64,000 nucleotides of DNA from Actinomycetes bacterium (GCA_029782145.1 JAKOVH010000002.1:56097-120096); one strand, 5' to 3'; shown: positions 33,850 to 44,767, counted from the first letter of the stretch. Notes: a model not told the origin generated them from the sequence alone. Made by a program: numbers and translations.

Positions 33850-34037
33850 TGCGCGTCACCGTCGACGACGATCGCTGCGGGGGCCACGGCGTCTGCTTCG
33901 GGCTGTGCCCGGAGGTGTTCGACCTGAGCGACGACGGCTACGCCGTGGTCAAGGTCGACGAGGTCCCACCCGAGCACCAGGAGGCCGTCCGCAAGGCGGC
34001 CACCCAGTGCCCGACCTACGCCATCACCATCACCTAG
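33849..34037 (+). CDS. P450-associated ferredoxin
   Basis: A 62-residue iron-sulfur protein. Cys10, His13, Cys16, then Cys20 and the distal Cys54-Pro give the pattern CxxHxxC...CP. This is typical of mycobacterial-type ferredoxins in which the second cysteine of a 4Fe-4S motif is replaced, so a 3Fe-4S cluster is expected. The ATG overlaps the P450 stop (TGATG), so the two are made together and the ferredoxin is the likely electron donor. A ferredoxin reductase is not encoded nearby. GDP-type spacing DLSDDGYAVV follows the cluster loop, as in the family. Confidence 0.93.
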   Translation: MRVTVDDDRCGGHGVCFGLCPEVFDLSDDGYAVVKVDEVPPEHQEAVRKAATQCPTYAITIT

Positions 34038-34067
34038 GTCCGGGCGGGCGTCTGGCAACGTGACGCC

Positions 34068-34937
34068 ATGGCGTCGCTGCTCGCCCTCCTGGCTGCGCTG
34101 TCGTTCGCCCTCGGTTCGGTGCTGCAGCAGCGCGGCACGCTCGACACCGAGGCACCCGAGGGAGACCCGCACTTCCTCGCCGAGATCATCCGCGAGCCGG
34201 TGTGGATCGCCGGCGGCGCGTGCCAGGCCCTCGGCTGGGTGCTGCAGGCCGTCGCTCTCGCCCACGGCAGCCTCGTGGTCGTGCAGTCGCTGTGCTCGCT
34301 CAGCCTCGTGATCGCACTGCCCCTCGGCGTGCGCTTCACCGGTCAGCACGTCGGGCGGCGCTCGGTGGCCGGCGCAGTGCTGGTCCTCGGCGGCATCGTG
34401 GGCTTCGTGGCCATCGGCCAGCCCTCGGGCGGGATCAGCCAACCCGCGGCGGTGGCCTGGTGGGTCTCCGGCGCTCTGTGCGTGGGGGCGATGCTCGTGC
34501 TCAGCCGGGTGGCGACCAGACGAGGCGGTGCGCTGGCCGCCGCCCTGTTCGCCACCTCGGCCGGCATCGGGTTCGCCTTCCAGGCGGCGGTCACCAAGGT
34601 GTTCGTCACCGAGCTGGGCGCCGGGCTCGTCGGCGTGCTGAGCACGTGGACGACCTACGCCCTCATCCTCTCCGCGCTGGCGGGCTTCGCCCTCCAGCAG
34701 TCGGCGCTCAAGACGAGCTTCCTGGCACCGGCCATGGCCGCCAGCAACGCCACCACGCTCGTCGTCAGCGTCGTGCTCGGCGTGGTCGTGTTCGACGAGG
34801 TGCTCACCGGCACGCAGGGCCGCGCGCTCCCGTCGTTCGTCGCGCTGGGGCTCGCCGTCGTGGGCGTCGCCCTCCTGGCGTCGCCCGAGGTCGAGGCCGA
34901 CGGCGGACCCGGGCTCCAGCCCGGGACGACGACCTGA
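34068..34937 (+). CDS. DMT-family (EamA-like) membrane transporter
   Basis: A 289-residue membrane protein with about 9-10 hydrophobic helices, arranged as two repeated halves as in the drug/metabolite transporter superfamily. The first helix begins right at the ATG (SLLALLAALSFALGSVLQQ), and ALAHGSLVVVQSLCSLSLVIALPLG is a typical EamA segment. The cargo is unknown. It starts 30 bases after the ferredoxin stop and may be read from the P450 promoter. Mycobacterial-type DMT proteins of this shape are mostly uncharacterised. Confidence 0.82.
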   Translation: MASLLALLAALSFALGSVLQQRGTLDTEAPEGDPHFLAEIIREPVWIAGGACQALGWVLQAVALAHGSLVVVQSLCSLSLVIALPLGVRFTGQHVGRRSVAGAVLVLGGIVGFVAIGQPSGGISQPAAVAWWVSGALCVGAMLVLSRVATRRGGALAAALFATSAGIGFAFQAAVTKVFVTELGAGLVGVLSTWTTYALILSALAGFALQQSALKTSFLAPAMAASNATTLVVSVVLGVVVFDEVLTGTQGRALPSFVALGLAVVGVALLASPEVEADGGPGLQPGTTT

Positions 34938-34993
34938 TCGCCCATCTGCGACACTGACGTCGCTGGCACGGCCGTCGGCAGGGGAGGCCGGTG

Positions 34994-36166
34994 ATGGGGA
35001 CGTACCTGGAGGTCCAGGGGGACATCGAGGCCCTCGCCGGTCGGTGGCGCGAGGAGCGGCCCGACCGCCAGGCCCGCCGGTCGCTCGACGCCGCCGACTT
35101 CGAGGAGCTGGCCCGCATCGGCGTGCTGCGGGCCGCGGTGCCCGTGGAGCTCGGCGGCACCTACGCCGGCGCGGCTGCCTCGACCCGCGGCCTGTGCGAG
35201 GTGCTGCGGAGCCTGGCCGGAGCCGACCCGTCGGTCGCCCTCGTGTCGGCCATGCACCCGGCCGTGCTCGGCTACTGGCTCAACGCCCCGCCCGACGGTG
35301 GCGCGGCGTGGGAGGAGCAGCGGCGGGCCGTGCTCGGCTCCGCCCTCGACGGCGCCCAGTGGGGCACCATCACCTCCGAGCCGGGCAGCGGCGGCGACAT
35401 GCTGCGCACCCGGGCCCGGGCCGAGCCCGGAGGGCCAGACATCGGCCTGCCCGGCCGGCGGGCCCGCGTGTCGGGCGCCAAGCACTTCGGGAGCGGGTCG
35501 GGCGTCGCCGACTACATGATCACCACGGCGGTGATGGACGGCGACGACGAGCCGTCGTTCTTCGTGCTCGACACCTCGGACCGCCGCTGGGACGGCTCGG
35601 CCGGCATGACCATGCTGGCCGAGTGGGACGGCATGGGGATGCGGGCCACGCAGAGCCACGCCATGGTCCTCGACGGCGCACCGGCGGTGCAGCTCGCCCA
35701 CGACGCGCCGATCCAGGCGGTCGCCGGCGCCAACGCCGCGTTCGTGTCGTGCCTGTTCACCGCCGTCGTGCTCGGCGTGCTCGACGAGGCCGTGGCCACC
35801 GCCCGGGCCGCGCTCGCCCCGAAGGCCGACCAGCTGCGCGCCTACGAGCGGGTCGAGTGGACCCGCGCCGAGGCCGAGCACTGGCTGGCCGTGCAGGCCT
35901 ACGAGGGCGGGCTGCGGGCCGTCGAGTCCGACGAGCTCGCCGTCGCCGTGCACGCCGGGTTGCGGGCCAAGGAGTGCGTGGCCGAGCTCGCCGAGCAGAG
36001 CCTGACCAGGCTGAGCCGAGTGATCGGCGGCGGCACGTTCTCGCAGCGATCGCCGTTCGCCGCCTGGTTCGAGGACGTCAGGGCCCTGGGCTTCCTGCGC
36101 CCGCCCTGGGGGCTCGCCTACGACTCGCTGTTCGACACGTCGCTGCGAGACCCCGCCTCGCCGTAG
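34994..36166 (+). CDS. Acyl-CoA dehydrogenase family protein
   Basis: A flavoprotein-like protein of 390 residues. ITSEPGSGGDML resembles the FAD-binding signature of acyl-CoA dehydrogenases, VSGAKHFGSGSGVADYMITTA the following beta-domain and LSRVIGGGTFSQRSPFAAWFEDVRALGFLRP the C-terminal helical domain. The C-terminal part is nearer to the DszC/HpaC-like hydroxylase branch than to classical dehydrogenases, so a flavin monooxygenase role is possible. The ribosome site GGGGAGG supports the ATG at 34994. Its last 49 bases overlap the convergent TetR gene. Confidence 0.85.
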   Translation: MGTYLEVQGDIEALAGRWREERPDRQARRSLDAADFEELARIGVLRAAVPVELGGTYAGAAASTRGLCEVLRSLAGADPSVALVSAMHPAVLGYWLNAPPDGGAAWEEQRRAVLGSALDGAQWGTITSEPGSGGDMLRTRARAEPGGPDIGLPGRRARVSGAKHFGSGSGVADYMITTAVMDGDDEPSFFVLDTSDRRWDGSAGMTMLAEWDGMGMRATQSHAMVLDGAPAVQLAHDAPIQAVAGANAAFVSCLFTAVVLGVLDEAVATARAALAPKADQLRAYERVEWTRAEAEHWLAVQAYEGGLRAVESDELAVAVHAGLRAKECVAELAEQSLTRLSRVIGGGTFSQRSPFAAWFEDVRALGFLRPPWGLAYDSLFDTSLRDPASP

Positions 36167-36750
36167 CTCGGGGCCAGCAGGGCGGCCTCGGCCATGCTCC
36201 GGAGCTCGGCGGCCACGGCGGTGTCCTCGAGGGCGCGGGCCAGCACGGGGGCGGAGTTGAGCAGGCCGAACACCGCCTCCACCCGCGTGAGGGCCACGGC
36301 CGGGTCGAGGGCCGGCTCCACCTCGCCCAGCACCGCCCGCCAGCTCTCGACGTAGCGGCGCTGCGCCCGGCGCAGGTGGCGCTGGTCGGCGGCGGGGAGG
36401 TTGTGCACCTCACGGGAGTACACGACGAGCGTCGCCCGGTCCCGCAGGGCGAACGCCACGTGGGCGGCGACCAGCCGGCGCAGCACGGCGCGGCTCGGGC
36501 CGCCGGCGGCGCGGATCTCCCGTGCCCCGTCGTCGAGCTGCGCGACCGCCCGGTCGAACAGGGCCACCAGCACGGCGGTCTTGGTGGCGAAGTGGCGGTA
36601 CAGCGCCGCACCGGTGACACCGGCCGCGGCGCCGATGTCGTTCACGCCGACGGCGTGGAAGCCCCGGTCCGCCACCAGATCGGCGGCCGCGGTGAGGATG
36701 CGCTCCCTCGTCGCCCGGCCCCGGGCCGTGGCGGCCGCCGGCTCGGCCAT
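36118..36750 (-). CDS. TetR-family transcriptional regulator
   Basis: A one-component repressor of 210 residues. Residues about 10-60 form the TetR helix-turn-helix (TRERILTAAADLVADRGF, then VNDIGAAAGVTGAALYRHF), followed by a helical ligand-binding domain. Its start overlaps the stop of the acyl-CoA dehydrogenase gene upstream (TGATG), so it is co-transcribed with that enzyme. It is a likely regulator of the acyl-CoA carboxylase locus, possibly sensing an acyl-CoA, as AtuR does in the Pseudomonas atu system. The ligand and operator are not known. Confidence 0.92.
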   Translation of the reverse strand: MAEPAAATARGRATRERILTAAADLVADRGFHAVGVNDIGAAAGVTGAALYRHFATKTAVLVALFDRAVAQLDDGAREIRAAGGPSRAVLRRLVAAHVAFALRDRATLVVYSREVHNLPAADQRHLRRAQRRYVESWRAVLGEVEPALDPAVALTRVEAVFGLLNSAPVLARALEDTAVAAELRSMAEAALLAPSYGEAGSRSDVSNSES

Positions 36751-37910
36751 CAGTAGGAGCGGGGCAGCGCGAGGGAGCGTTGGGCGACGTAGTTGAGGAT
36801 CATCTCCCGGCTCACGGGGGCGATGCGCAGCAGCCGGGCGAGCCCCCACAGGTCGACCAGTCCGTACTCGCTGGCCATCCCGTTGCCGCCGTGGGCCTGG
36901 ATCGCCGTGTCGAGGCAGGCCAGGCCGGCGTCGGCGGCGGCGAACTTCGCCATGTTGGCGGCCTCGCCCGCCACGGCCCGGTCGGCGTCGGTGTCGTGGG
37001 CCCACGCCGCCTTGGCGATCATGAGCCGGGACAGCTCCAGGTCGATCTTGGCCTCGGCCAGCGGGTGGGCCACGCCCTGGTGGGCGCCGATCGGCACGTC
37101 CCACACCCGGCGCTCCCGGGCGTACGCCGACGCCTTGTCGAGCGCGTAGCGGCCGATCCCGGCCGAGAGGGCGGCCCCCGTGATGCGCTCGGGGTTGAGC
37201 CCGTAGAAGACCACGCGCAGCCCGTCGTCTTCGTCGCCCAGGCGGTGCGAGGCCGGCACCTCGACGTCGTCGAAGAACAAGGTGAACTGGGTCTCCGGCG
37301 ACTGGATGCCCGTCGGGATCGGCGTCCGGGTGAGCCCGGGGGCGTCGGTGTCGACCACGAACAGCGAGAGCAGGCCGTGGCCGGTGGCCTCGTCGACCCC
37401 GGTGCGGGTGACGACCAGCATGCGGTCGGCCTCGTCGACGCCGGAGATGTAGGTCTTGGTGCCCCGGAGCCGGTACACGTCGCCGTCCCGGGTGGCGGTG
37501 GTGGACAGCCGGTGGCTGTTGGAGCCGGCGTCGGGCTCGGTGATGGCGAAGGCCATCTTCTCGCTGCGGGCCAGGCCGGGGAGCCACTGGGCCTTCTGCT
37601 CCTCCGTGCCGAACCGGCCGATCAGCTCCCCGCAGATGGCGGCCGACACCAGGATCAGCAGCAGCGGACAGCCCTGGGCCGCGACCTCCTCGCACACGAT
37701 GGCCAGCTCGGTGATGCCCGCACCCCCGCCGCCGTGCTCCTCGGGCAGGTGCACCCCGAAGAACCCCAGGTCGCCCAGCGCGTCCCACAGCTCGTCGAGG
37801 GTGCCGCCGTGCCGGACCTTCTCCACGTAGTACTCGTGGCCGAAGCCGGCGGCGACCTCGCGCACCGACGCGCGGAGCAGCTCGTGCTCGGGGGACTCGG
37901 CGAACTCCAT
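36750..37910 (-). CDS. Acyl-CoA dehydrogenase
   Basis: A classical acyl-CoA dehydrogenase of 386 residues. FAITEPDAGSNSHRLSTTATRDG is the FAD-contact signature at residues about 125-150, and the C-terminal QAHGGNGMASEYGLVDLWGLARL is the cofactor and tetramer region. In this family the catalytic base is a Glu near residue 370; the position reads APVSREMIL, in which a Glu is present. It introduces an alpha-beta double bond in an acyl-CoA. The start ATG at 37910 has GAGGTGG upstream. It is divergent from the carboxylase and is AtuD-like by context. Confidence 0.92.
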   Translation of the reverse strand: MEFAESPEHELLRASVREVAAGFGHEYYVEKVRHGGTLDELWDALGDLGFFGVHLPEEHGGGGAGITELAIVCEEVAAQGCPLLLILVSAAICGELIGRFGTEEQKAQWLPGLARSEKMAFAITEPDAGSNSHRLSTTATRDGDVYRLRGTKTYISGVDEADRMLVVTRTGVDEATGHGLLSLFVVDTDAPGLTRTPIPTGIQSPETQFTLFFDDVEVPASHRLGDEDDGLRVVFYGLNPERITGAALSAGIGRYALDKASAYARERRVWDVPIGAHQGVAHPLAEAKIDLELSRLMIAKAAWAHDTDADRAVAGEAANMAKFAAADAGLACLDTAIQAHGGNGMASEYGLVDLWGLARLLRIAPVSREMILNYVAQRSLALPRSY

Positions 37911-38004
37911 GGCGGCCACCTCGGCTCGTCGGAAAGTGATCGGCCAATAACATAAGGTGGGTCCGTGGTGAGGGGAAGCCGAGTGAGCCAGTGAGGGCCG
38001 AGCC
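37911..38004. promoter_or_regulatory. Divergent promoter of the acyl-CoA carboxylase locus
   Basis: This 94-base gap separates the dehydrogenase-tetR pair from the carboxylase operon. The AT-rich patch ggccaataacataagg (around 37941-37956) contains TAACAT, a possible -10 element, and would be a natural place for TetR control. No clear long palindrome was seen. Confidence 0.4.
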
Positions 38005-39602
<1,598 letters not shown>

Positions 39603-39603
<1 letters not shown>

Positions 39604-41513
39604 TGCGAAAGCTGCTCGTCGCCAACCGGGGCGAGATCGCCCGCCGGGTCTTCCGCACCGCCCGCGCCATGGGCATCGCCACCGTGGCCGTGTTCTCCGA
39701 CCCCGACGCCGACGCCCCGCACGTCCGCGAGGCCGACGAGGCGGTCCACCTGGCGGGGGCCACGCCCGCCGAGACCTACCTCGACATCGACCGGGTCCTC
39801 GACGCCGCCATCCGCACCGGCGCCGACGCGGTGCACCCCGGCTACGGGTTCCTCTCCGAGAACGCCGACTTCGCCCGGGCGTGCCTGGCCGCCGGGCTCA
39901 CCTTCGTCGGGCCGTCGCCCGAGGCCATCGAGGCCATGGGCTCGAAGATCGCCGCCAAGGAGCTCATGGTCGCCGCCGGCGTGCCCGTGCTCGGCGCCGA
40001 GGGCTTCCCCCTGCTCGTCAAGGCGGCCTTCGGCGGCGGGGGCCGGGGCATGCGGATCGCCCGCACCGAGGCCGAGCTGGCCGAGGCCCTCGCCGTGGCC
40101 GAGCGCGAGGCCCGCGCCGCCTTCGGCGACGGCACCGTGTTCGTGGAGCGCTACGTCGAGCGACCCCGCCACGTCGAGGTCCAGATCTTCGGCGACACCC
40201 ACGGCAAGGTCATCCACCTGTTCGAGCGCGAGTGCTCGATCCAGCGGCGCTACCAGAAGGTGATCGAAGAGGCGCCCTCGCCGGCCGTGGGCCCCGAGCT
40301 GCGCGAGGCGCTGTGCGCCGCCGCCGTGGCCGCCGGGCGGGCCCTGCACTACGTCGGCGCCGGCACCGTGGAGTTCGTGCTCGACCCGTCCGGGGACTTC
40401 TTCTTCCTGGAGGTCAACACCCGCCTGCAGGTCGAGCACCCCGTCACCGAGCTGGTCACCGGCCTCGACCTGGTCGAGCTGCAGCTGCGCGTCGCCATGG
40501 GCGAGCCGCTCGACGTGGAGCCCTGGCTGCGGGGCCACGCCGTCGAGGCTCGGCTCTACGCCGAGGACGTGCCGGCGGGGTTCGTGCCGACGAGCGGGCG
40601 CATCGAGCGCTTCTTGGTGCCGCCCGTCGAGGGGGTGCGGGTCGACGCCGGGTACGAGGACGGATCGACGGTGTCGACGTTCTACGACGCCATGCTGGCC
40701 AAGGTCGTCGCCCACGGCGACACTCGGGAGCACGCCGTCGGCCGGCTGGTCGAGGCCCTCGCCGGCAGCCACGTCCACGGCCTCCCCACCAACCGGCAGC
40801 TGCTGGTGTCGGTGCTGCGGCACCCCGAGTTCGCCGCCGGCCGCCTCGACACCGGGTTCCTCGAACGCCACGATCCCGTCCGCCTCGGCACCGAGCCGTT
40901 CGACCCCCTGCACGCGGTGGCCGCGGCCCTGGCCGGTCAGGCGGCGCGGCGCGCCGCCGCCGTCGTGCAGCGCACCATCCCGTCGGGATGGCGCAACGTG
41001 GCCACCGGGCTGCACCGCACCCGCTACCTCGTGGGCGACCGGGAGGTCGAGGTCGGCTACGCCCTCGGCCGCGCGGGCGACCGGATCGAGGTCGACGGCA
41101 CCGCGCTGGTCGACGTGCGGGTGTGGCAGGCCACGCCGACACTGGTCGACCTCACCGTCGAGGGGGTGCGCCGCCGCTTCGACGTGCAGCTGCGGGGCGC
41201 CACCGCCCACGTCGACGGGCTCGGCGTGTCGGCCGTGCTCGAGGAGCTCGAGCGCCTGCCCGAGCCCGGCTCGCGCGTGGCCGCCGGGTCGTTGACGGCG
41301 CCCCTGCCGGGCTCGGTGGTCGCCGTGCACGTCGCCGTGGGCGACGAGGTGGTCGCCGGCCAGCCCCTCGTGGTGCTCGAGGCCATGAAGATGCAGCACT
41401 CGGTGGCAGCGGTCGAGGCCGGCACCGTCGCGGAGGTCACGGTCGCCGTCGGTGACCAGGTCGACGGGGGAGCGGTGCTGGTCGTGGTCGACGGGGCCGG
41501 TGGTGATGGCTGA
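39603..41513 (+). CDS. Acyl-CoA carboxylase, biotin carboxylase/BCCP (alpha) subunit
   Basis: A 636-residue protein. The biotin carboxylase ATP-grasp domain (residues 1-440) has LLVANRGEIARRV, AVHPGYGFLSENADFA, GGGGRGMRI, FERECSIQRRYQKVIEEAPSP and the EVNTRLQVEHPVTE motif. A BT-like linker region follows, then a C-terminal biotinyl domain with EAMKM, where Lys596 carries biotin. An oddity: after AAGVPVL the sequence goes straight to GAEGFPLLVKAA, about 20 residues shorter than typical biotin carboxylases at the entry to the B domain. The ATG overlaps the beta-subunit stop. It is AtuF-like by context. Confidence 0.93.
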
Positions 41514-42270
41514 CGACGTGCGCTACGAGGTGCACGACGAGGTGGCGTGGCTCACCATCGACCGTCCCGAGGCCCGCAACGCCCTCAGCCGCTCGGTGCG
41601 GGAGGGGCTCTGGGAGGGCTTCCGGGCCTTCGTGGGCGACGACACCGCCGGCGTGCTGGTGCTCACCGGCGCCGGCGACGCGGCGTTCTGCGCCGGGGGC
41701 GACCTCAAGGAGATGGCCGAGCAGGCCCTCGAGGTGCCGCCGCCGGACTTCGTGCCGCTTCCGGGGCGCAACATCGACGTGCCCAAGCCCACCATCGCCG
41801 CGGTGAACGGTGTCGCCCTCGCCGGCGGCTTCGCGCTGGCCCAGTACTGCGACCTGTGCATCGCGTCCACCACCGCCCGCTTCGGCGTCACCGAGGCGAG
41901 GGTCGGCCGCGGCTCGCCGTGGGCCACGCCGCTGCCGTGGCTGATCCCGCCGCGCGTGGCGTTGGAGCTGCAGGTCACCGCCGAGCCCGTCGACGCCGTG
42001 CGGGCCCACCAGCTCGGCCTCGTCAACCGCGTGGTGGCGCCCGACGACCTGCGCCCGGCGGCGCAGGCGATGGCCCGCACCATCCTGGCCAACGCCCCGC
42101 TGTCGGTCCGAGCCGCCAAGCGCACGGTCTACCTGGCGGCCGCGGCCCTCTACGGCGAGGTCCAGGACGAGGCCGACGCCATCTGGGAGCCCGTCTACCG
42201 CAGCGCCGACGCCCAGGAGGGCCCGGCCGCCTTCCGCGCCAAGCGCCCGCCCCGCTGGCAGGGCCGGTGA
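41506..42270 (+). CDS. Enoyl-CoA hydratase/isomerase family protein
   Basis: A crotonase of 254 residues, third gene of the carboxylase operon. ITIDRP-like DRPEARNALS, FCAGGDLKEMAEQ and GVALAGGFALAQYCDLCIAS supply the oxyanion hole, and VTEARVGRGSPWATPLPWLIPP covers the acidic active-site region. In Atu or leucine-type pathways this position is taken by an isohexenylglutaconyl-CoA or methylglutaconyl-CoA hydratase, so it fits the step after carboxylation. I chose the ATG at 41506, which overlaps the alpha-subunit 3' end by 8 bases; a GTG one codon upstream is also possible. Confidence 0.9.
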   Translation: MADDVRYEVHDEVAWLTIDRPEARNALSRSVREGLWEGFRAFVGDDTAGVLVLTGAGDAAFCAGGDLKEMAEQALEVPPPDFVPLPGRNIDVPKPTIAAVNGVALAGGFALAQYCDLCIASTTARFGVTEARVGRGSPWATPLPWLIPPRVALELQVTAEPVDAVRAHQLGLVNRVVAPDDLRPAAQAMARTILANAPLSVRAAKRTVYLAAAALYGEVQDEADAIWEPVYRSADAQEGPAAFRAKRPPRWQGR

Positions 42271-43040
42271 ACGTCGGCGAGCTCTGCGACGACCTGCTGG
42301 CCGAGCGGGCCGACCTCGAGGCGCTGCTCGAACCGCTCGACGAGGCCGGGTGGCGCACACCCACGCCCGCGCCCGGCTGGCAGGTGCTCGACCAGGTCAC
42401 CCACCTGGCCTGGTTCGACGAGGCCGCCACGCTCGCCATCACCGACCCGGAAGCGTTCCGGTCAGGACGGGCCGAGGTGCTCGCCGACGTCGACGGCTTC
42501 GTCGACCGGGTCGCGCGCGAGCACCACGACCGTTCCGGAGCCGACGTGCTGGCGTGGCTGCATCGCACCGGAGGGCAGCTCACCACCGCGGCCCGCGCCT
42601 CGGACCCGACCGTGCGGGTGCCGTGGTACGGCCCGGCCATGACCCTCGCCTCGAGCGTCACCGCCCGGATCATGGAGACCTGGGCCCACGGCCAGGACGT
42701 CGCCGACGCGCTCGGCGTGGAGCGGGAGCCGTCCCCCCGGCTCCCGCACGTGGCCTTCCTCGGGTGGCGGGCCTTCGCCAACAGCTTCCGGGTGCGCGGC
42801 CGACCCGAACCGGAGGTGGCGCTGCGGGTCGAGCTCGGCGAGGTCGTCCTGGGCCCGCCGGACGCGGCCGACGTCGTGCGGGGCAGCCTGGTCGACTTCT
42901 GCCTGGTGGCCACCCAGCGCCGCCACCCGGCCGACACCGGCCTGCGCGCCGAGGGACCGGTCGCGACGGAGTGGCTGGGCATCGCCCAGGCCTTCGCCGG
43001 GCCGCCCGGAGCGGGCCGGCGGCGAGGCCAGTTCGCATGA
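42267..43040 (+). CDS. TIGR03084-family protein (maleylpyruvate isomerase/DinB-like)
   Basis: A 257-residue protein of the actinobacterial TIGR03084 group, in the DinB/maleylpyruvate-isomerase fold. The N-terminal helical bundle shows a metal-site-like set: VTHLAWFDEAA (His) and METWAHGQDVADALG (His-x3-Asp). The rest is a C-terminal domain with the terminal segment ATEWLGIAQAFAGPPG. Genes of this family are common in actinobacterial acyl-CoA loci, but the reaction is unknown. The GTG overlaps the enoyl-CoA hydratase stop and the stop overlaps the AtuA ATG, so it is part of the same coupled operon. Confidence 0.85.
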   Translation: MNVGELCDDLLAERADLEALLEPLDEAGWRTPTPAPGWQVLDQVTHLAWFDEAATLAITDPEAFRSGRAEVLADVDGFVDRVAREHHDRSGADVLAWLHRTGGQLTTAARASDPTVRVPWYGPAMTLASSVTARIMETWAHGQDVADALGVEREPSPRLPHVAFLGWRAFANSFRVRGRPEPEVALRVELGEVVLGPPDAADVVRGSLVDFCLVATQRRHPADTGLRAEGPVATEWLGIAQAFAGPPGAGRRRGQFA

Positions 43041-44761
43041 GGCGGGCGGTGCGGATCGCCAACGTGTCGGGCTTCTACGGCGATCGGCCCGAAGCGCCCC
43101 GTGACATCCTCGCCGGCCCCGACCCGGTCGACGTGCTCACCGGCGACTACCTGGCCGAGCTCACCATGTTGATCCTCTGGAAGGCCCGCCGGAAGGAGCC
43201 CACGGCCGGCTTCGCCAGCACCTTCCTGCACCAGATGGAGGAGAGCCTCGGCACCTGCCTCGACCGGGGCGTGCGGGTCGTGAGCAACGCCGGCGGGCTG
43301 AACCCCCACGGGCTCGCCGAGCGGCTCCACGACCTGGCGGTCCGCCTCGGGCTCTCGCCGGCCATCTCGGTGGTGGAGGGCGACGACCTGCTCGACCGGC
43401 TCGGCGCGCTGCAGGCGGCGGGGGAGCCGCTCGCCCACCTCGACACCGGCCAGGCCCTCGCCGACGCCGGCGTGGACCCGGTCACGGCCAACGCCTACCT
43501 CGGGGGGTTCGGCATCGCGACCGCCCTCGACGCCGGAGCCGACATCGTGGTCACACCCCGCGTCACCGACGCCGCCCTCGCCGTCGGTCCGGCGGCGTGG
43601 TGGCACGGCTGGACCCCCCACGACCTCGACCCCCTGGCCGGTGCGGTGGTGGCCGGCCACGTCATCGAGTGCGGTCCGCAGGCCACCGGCGGCAACTACT
43701 GCTTCGCCGACGAAGAGATCCCCGACCTGCGCTACCCCGGCTTCCCGATCGCCGAGGTGGCGGCCGACGGCTCGTCGGTCATCACCAAACAGCCCGGCAC
43801 CGGCGGGGCCGTCACCGTCGGCACCGTCACCGCGCAGCTGCTCTATGAGATCGCCGACGTGCGCTACGCCAACCCCGACGTCGTCGCCCGGTTCGACACC
43901 GTGGCGCTGGCCCAGCAGGGGCCGGACCGCGTCGCCATCGGGCCGGTACGGGGCGAGGCGCCGTCCGGTCGGCTCAAGGTGGCGCTCAACTACACGGGCG
44001 GCTGGCGCAACACCATGGGCCTGGTGCTCACCGGCCTCGACCAGGAGGCCAAGGCGACGAGGGCGCTGGCCATGCTCGAGGAGGTGCTCGGGGGCTGGCA
44101 GCACTTCACCGCCCACGACGTGCGCCGGGTCGGCGACGAACTGCGCATCACGGTGAAGGGCCGCGACCGGGCGACGGTGGGCCGGGCGTTCTCGAGCCGG
44201 GTCACCGAGCTGCTGCTCGCGTCCTACGCCGGCGCCTTCACCACCACCCCGCCCACCGACGCCACCGAGTACGGCGTCTACTGGCCGACGACGGTGCCGG
44301 CCGAGGCAGTGGAGCATGCGGTGGTGCTGCCCGACGGCAGCCGGGTCGTCGTCGAGGCGCCGTCGGGGCTGGCTGCCCCGCCCGTCGACGAGCCCCCACC
44401 GCCTCCGGCCTGGGCGGGTGGCCCCACCGAGGCGGCGCCGCTCGGGCGGGTGTGCGGCGGCCGCTCCGGCGACAAGGGCGGCAACGCCAACGTGGGCCTG
44501 TGGGCCCGCACCGACGACGGCTACCGGTGGATGGCCACCGAGCTCACGGTCGAGCGCTTCGCCCTGCTGCTGCCCGCCGACGCCGCCGGGCTCGAGGTCC
44601 GCCGCCACGAGCTGCCGCGGCTGCGGGCCCTCAACTTCGTGGTGGTCGGCCTGCTGGGTGAGGGCGTGGCGTCGTCGGTGCGCCCCGACCCGCAGGCCAA
44701 GGGCCTCGCCGAAGCGGTGCGGGCCCAGGTCGTCGACGTGCCCGTCTCGTTGCTGCGCTGA
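43037..44761 (+). CDS. atuA: AtuA-family protein (acyclic terpene utilisation)
   Basis: A 574-residue, two-domain protein. Residues about 5-450 form the DUF1446/AtuA domain (VRIANVSGFYGDRPEA, RVVSNAGGLNPHGL, AYLGGFGIATALDAGADIVVTPRVTDAAL, VIECGPQATGGNYC). The last 110 residues form the AtuA-like ferredoxin-fold domain with CGGRSGDKGGNANVGLWAR. AtuA is essential for citronellol and geraniol growth in Pseudomonas but has no assigned reaction. It ends the coupled operon with the carboxylase and hydratase, as expected for an acyclic-terpene or isoprenoid acyl-CoA pathway. The C-terminal domain is fused here, as in many homologues. Confidence 0.9.
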   Translation: MRRAVRIANVSGFYGDRPEAPRDILAGPDPVDVLTGDYLAELTMLILWKARRKEPTAGFASTFLHQMEESLGTCLDRGVRVVSNAGGLNPHGLAERLHDLAVRLGLSPAISVVEGDDLLDRLGALQAAGEPLAHLDTGQALADAGVDPVTANAYLGGFGIATALDAGADIVVTPRVTDAALAVGPAAWWHGWTPHDLDPLAGAVVAGHVIECGPQATGGNYCFADEEIPDLRYPGFPIAEVAADGSSVITKQPGTGGAVTVGTVTAQLLYEIADVRYANPDVVARFDTVALAQQGPDRVAIGPVRGEAPSGRLKVALNYTGGWRNTMGLVLTGLDQEAKATRALAMLEEVLGGWQHFTAHDVRRVGDELRITVKGRDRATVGRAFSSRVTELLLASYAGAFTTTPPTDATEYGVYWPTTVPAEAVEHAVVLPDGSRVVVEAPSGLAAPPVDEPPPPPAWAGGPTEAAPLGRVCGGRSGDKGGNANVGLWARTDDGYRWMATELTVERFALLLPADAAGLEVRRHELPRLRALNFVVVGLLGEGVASSVRPDPQAKGLAEAVRAQVVDVPVSLLR

Positions 44762-44767
44762 GCGGTC

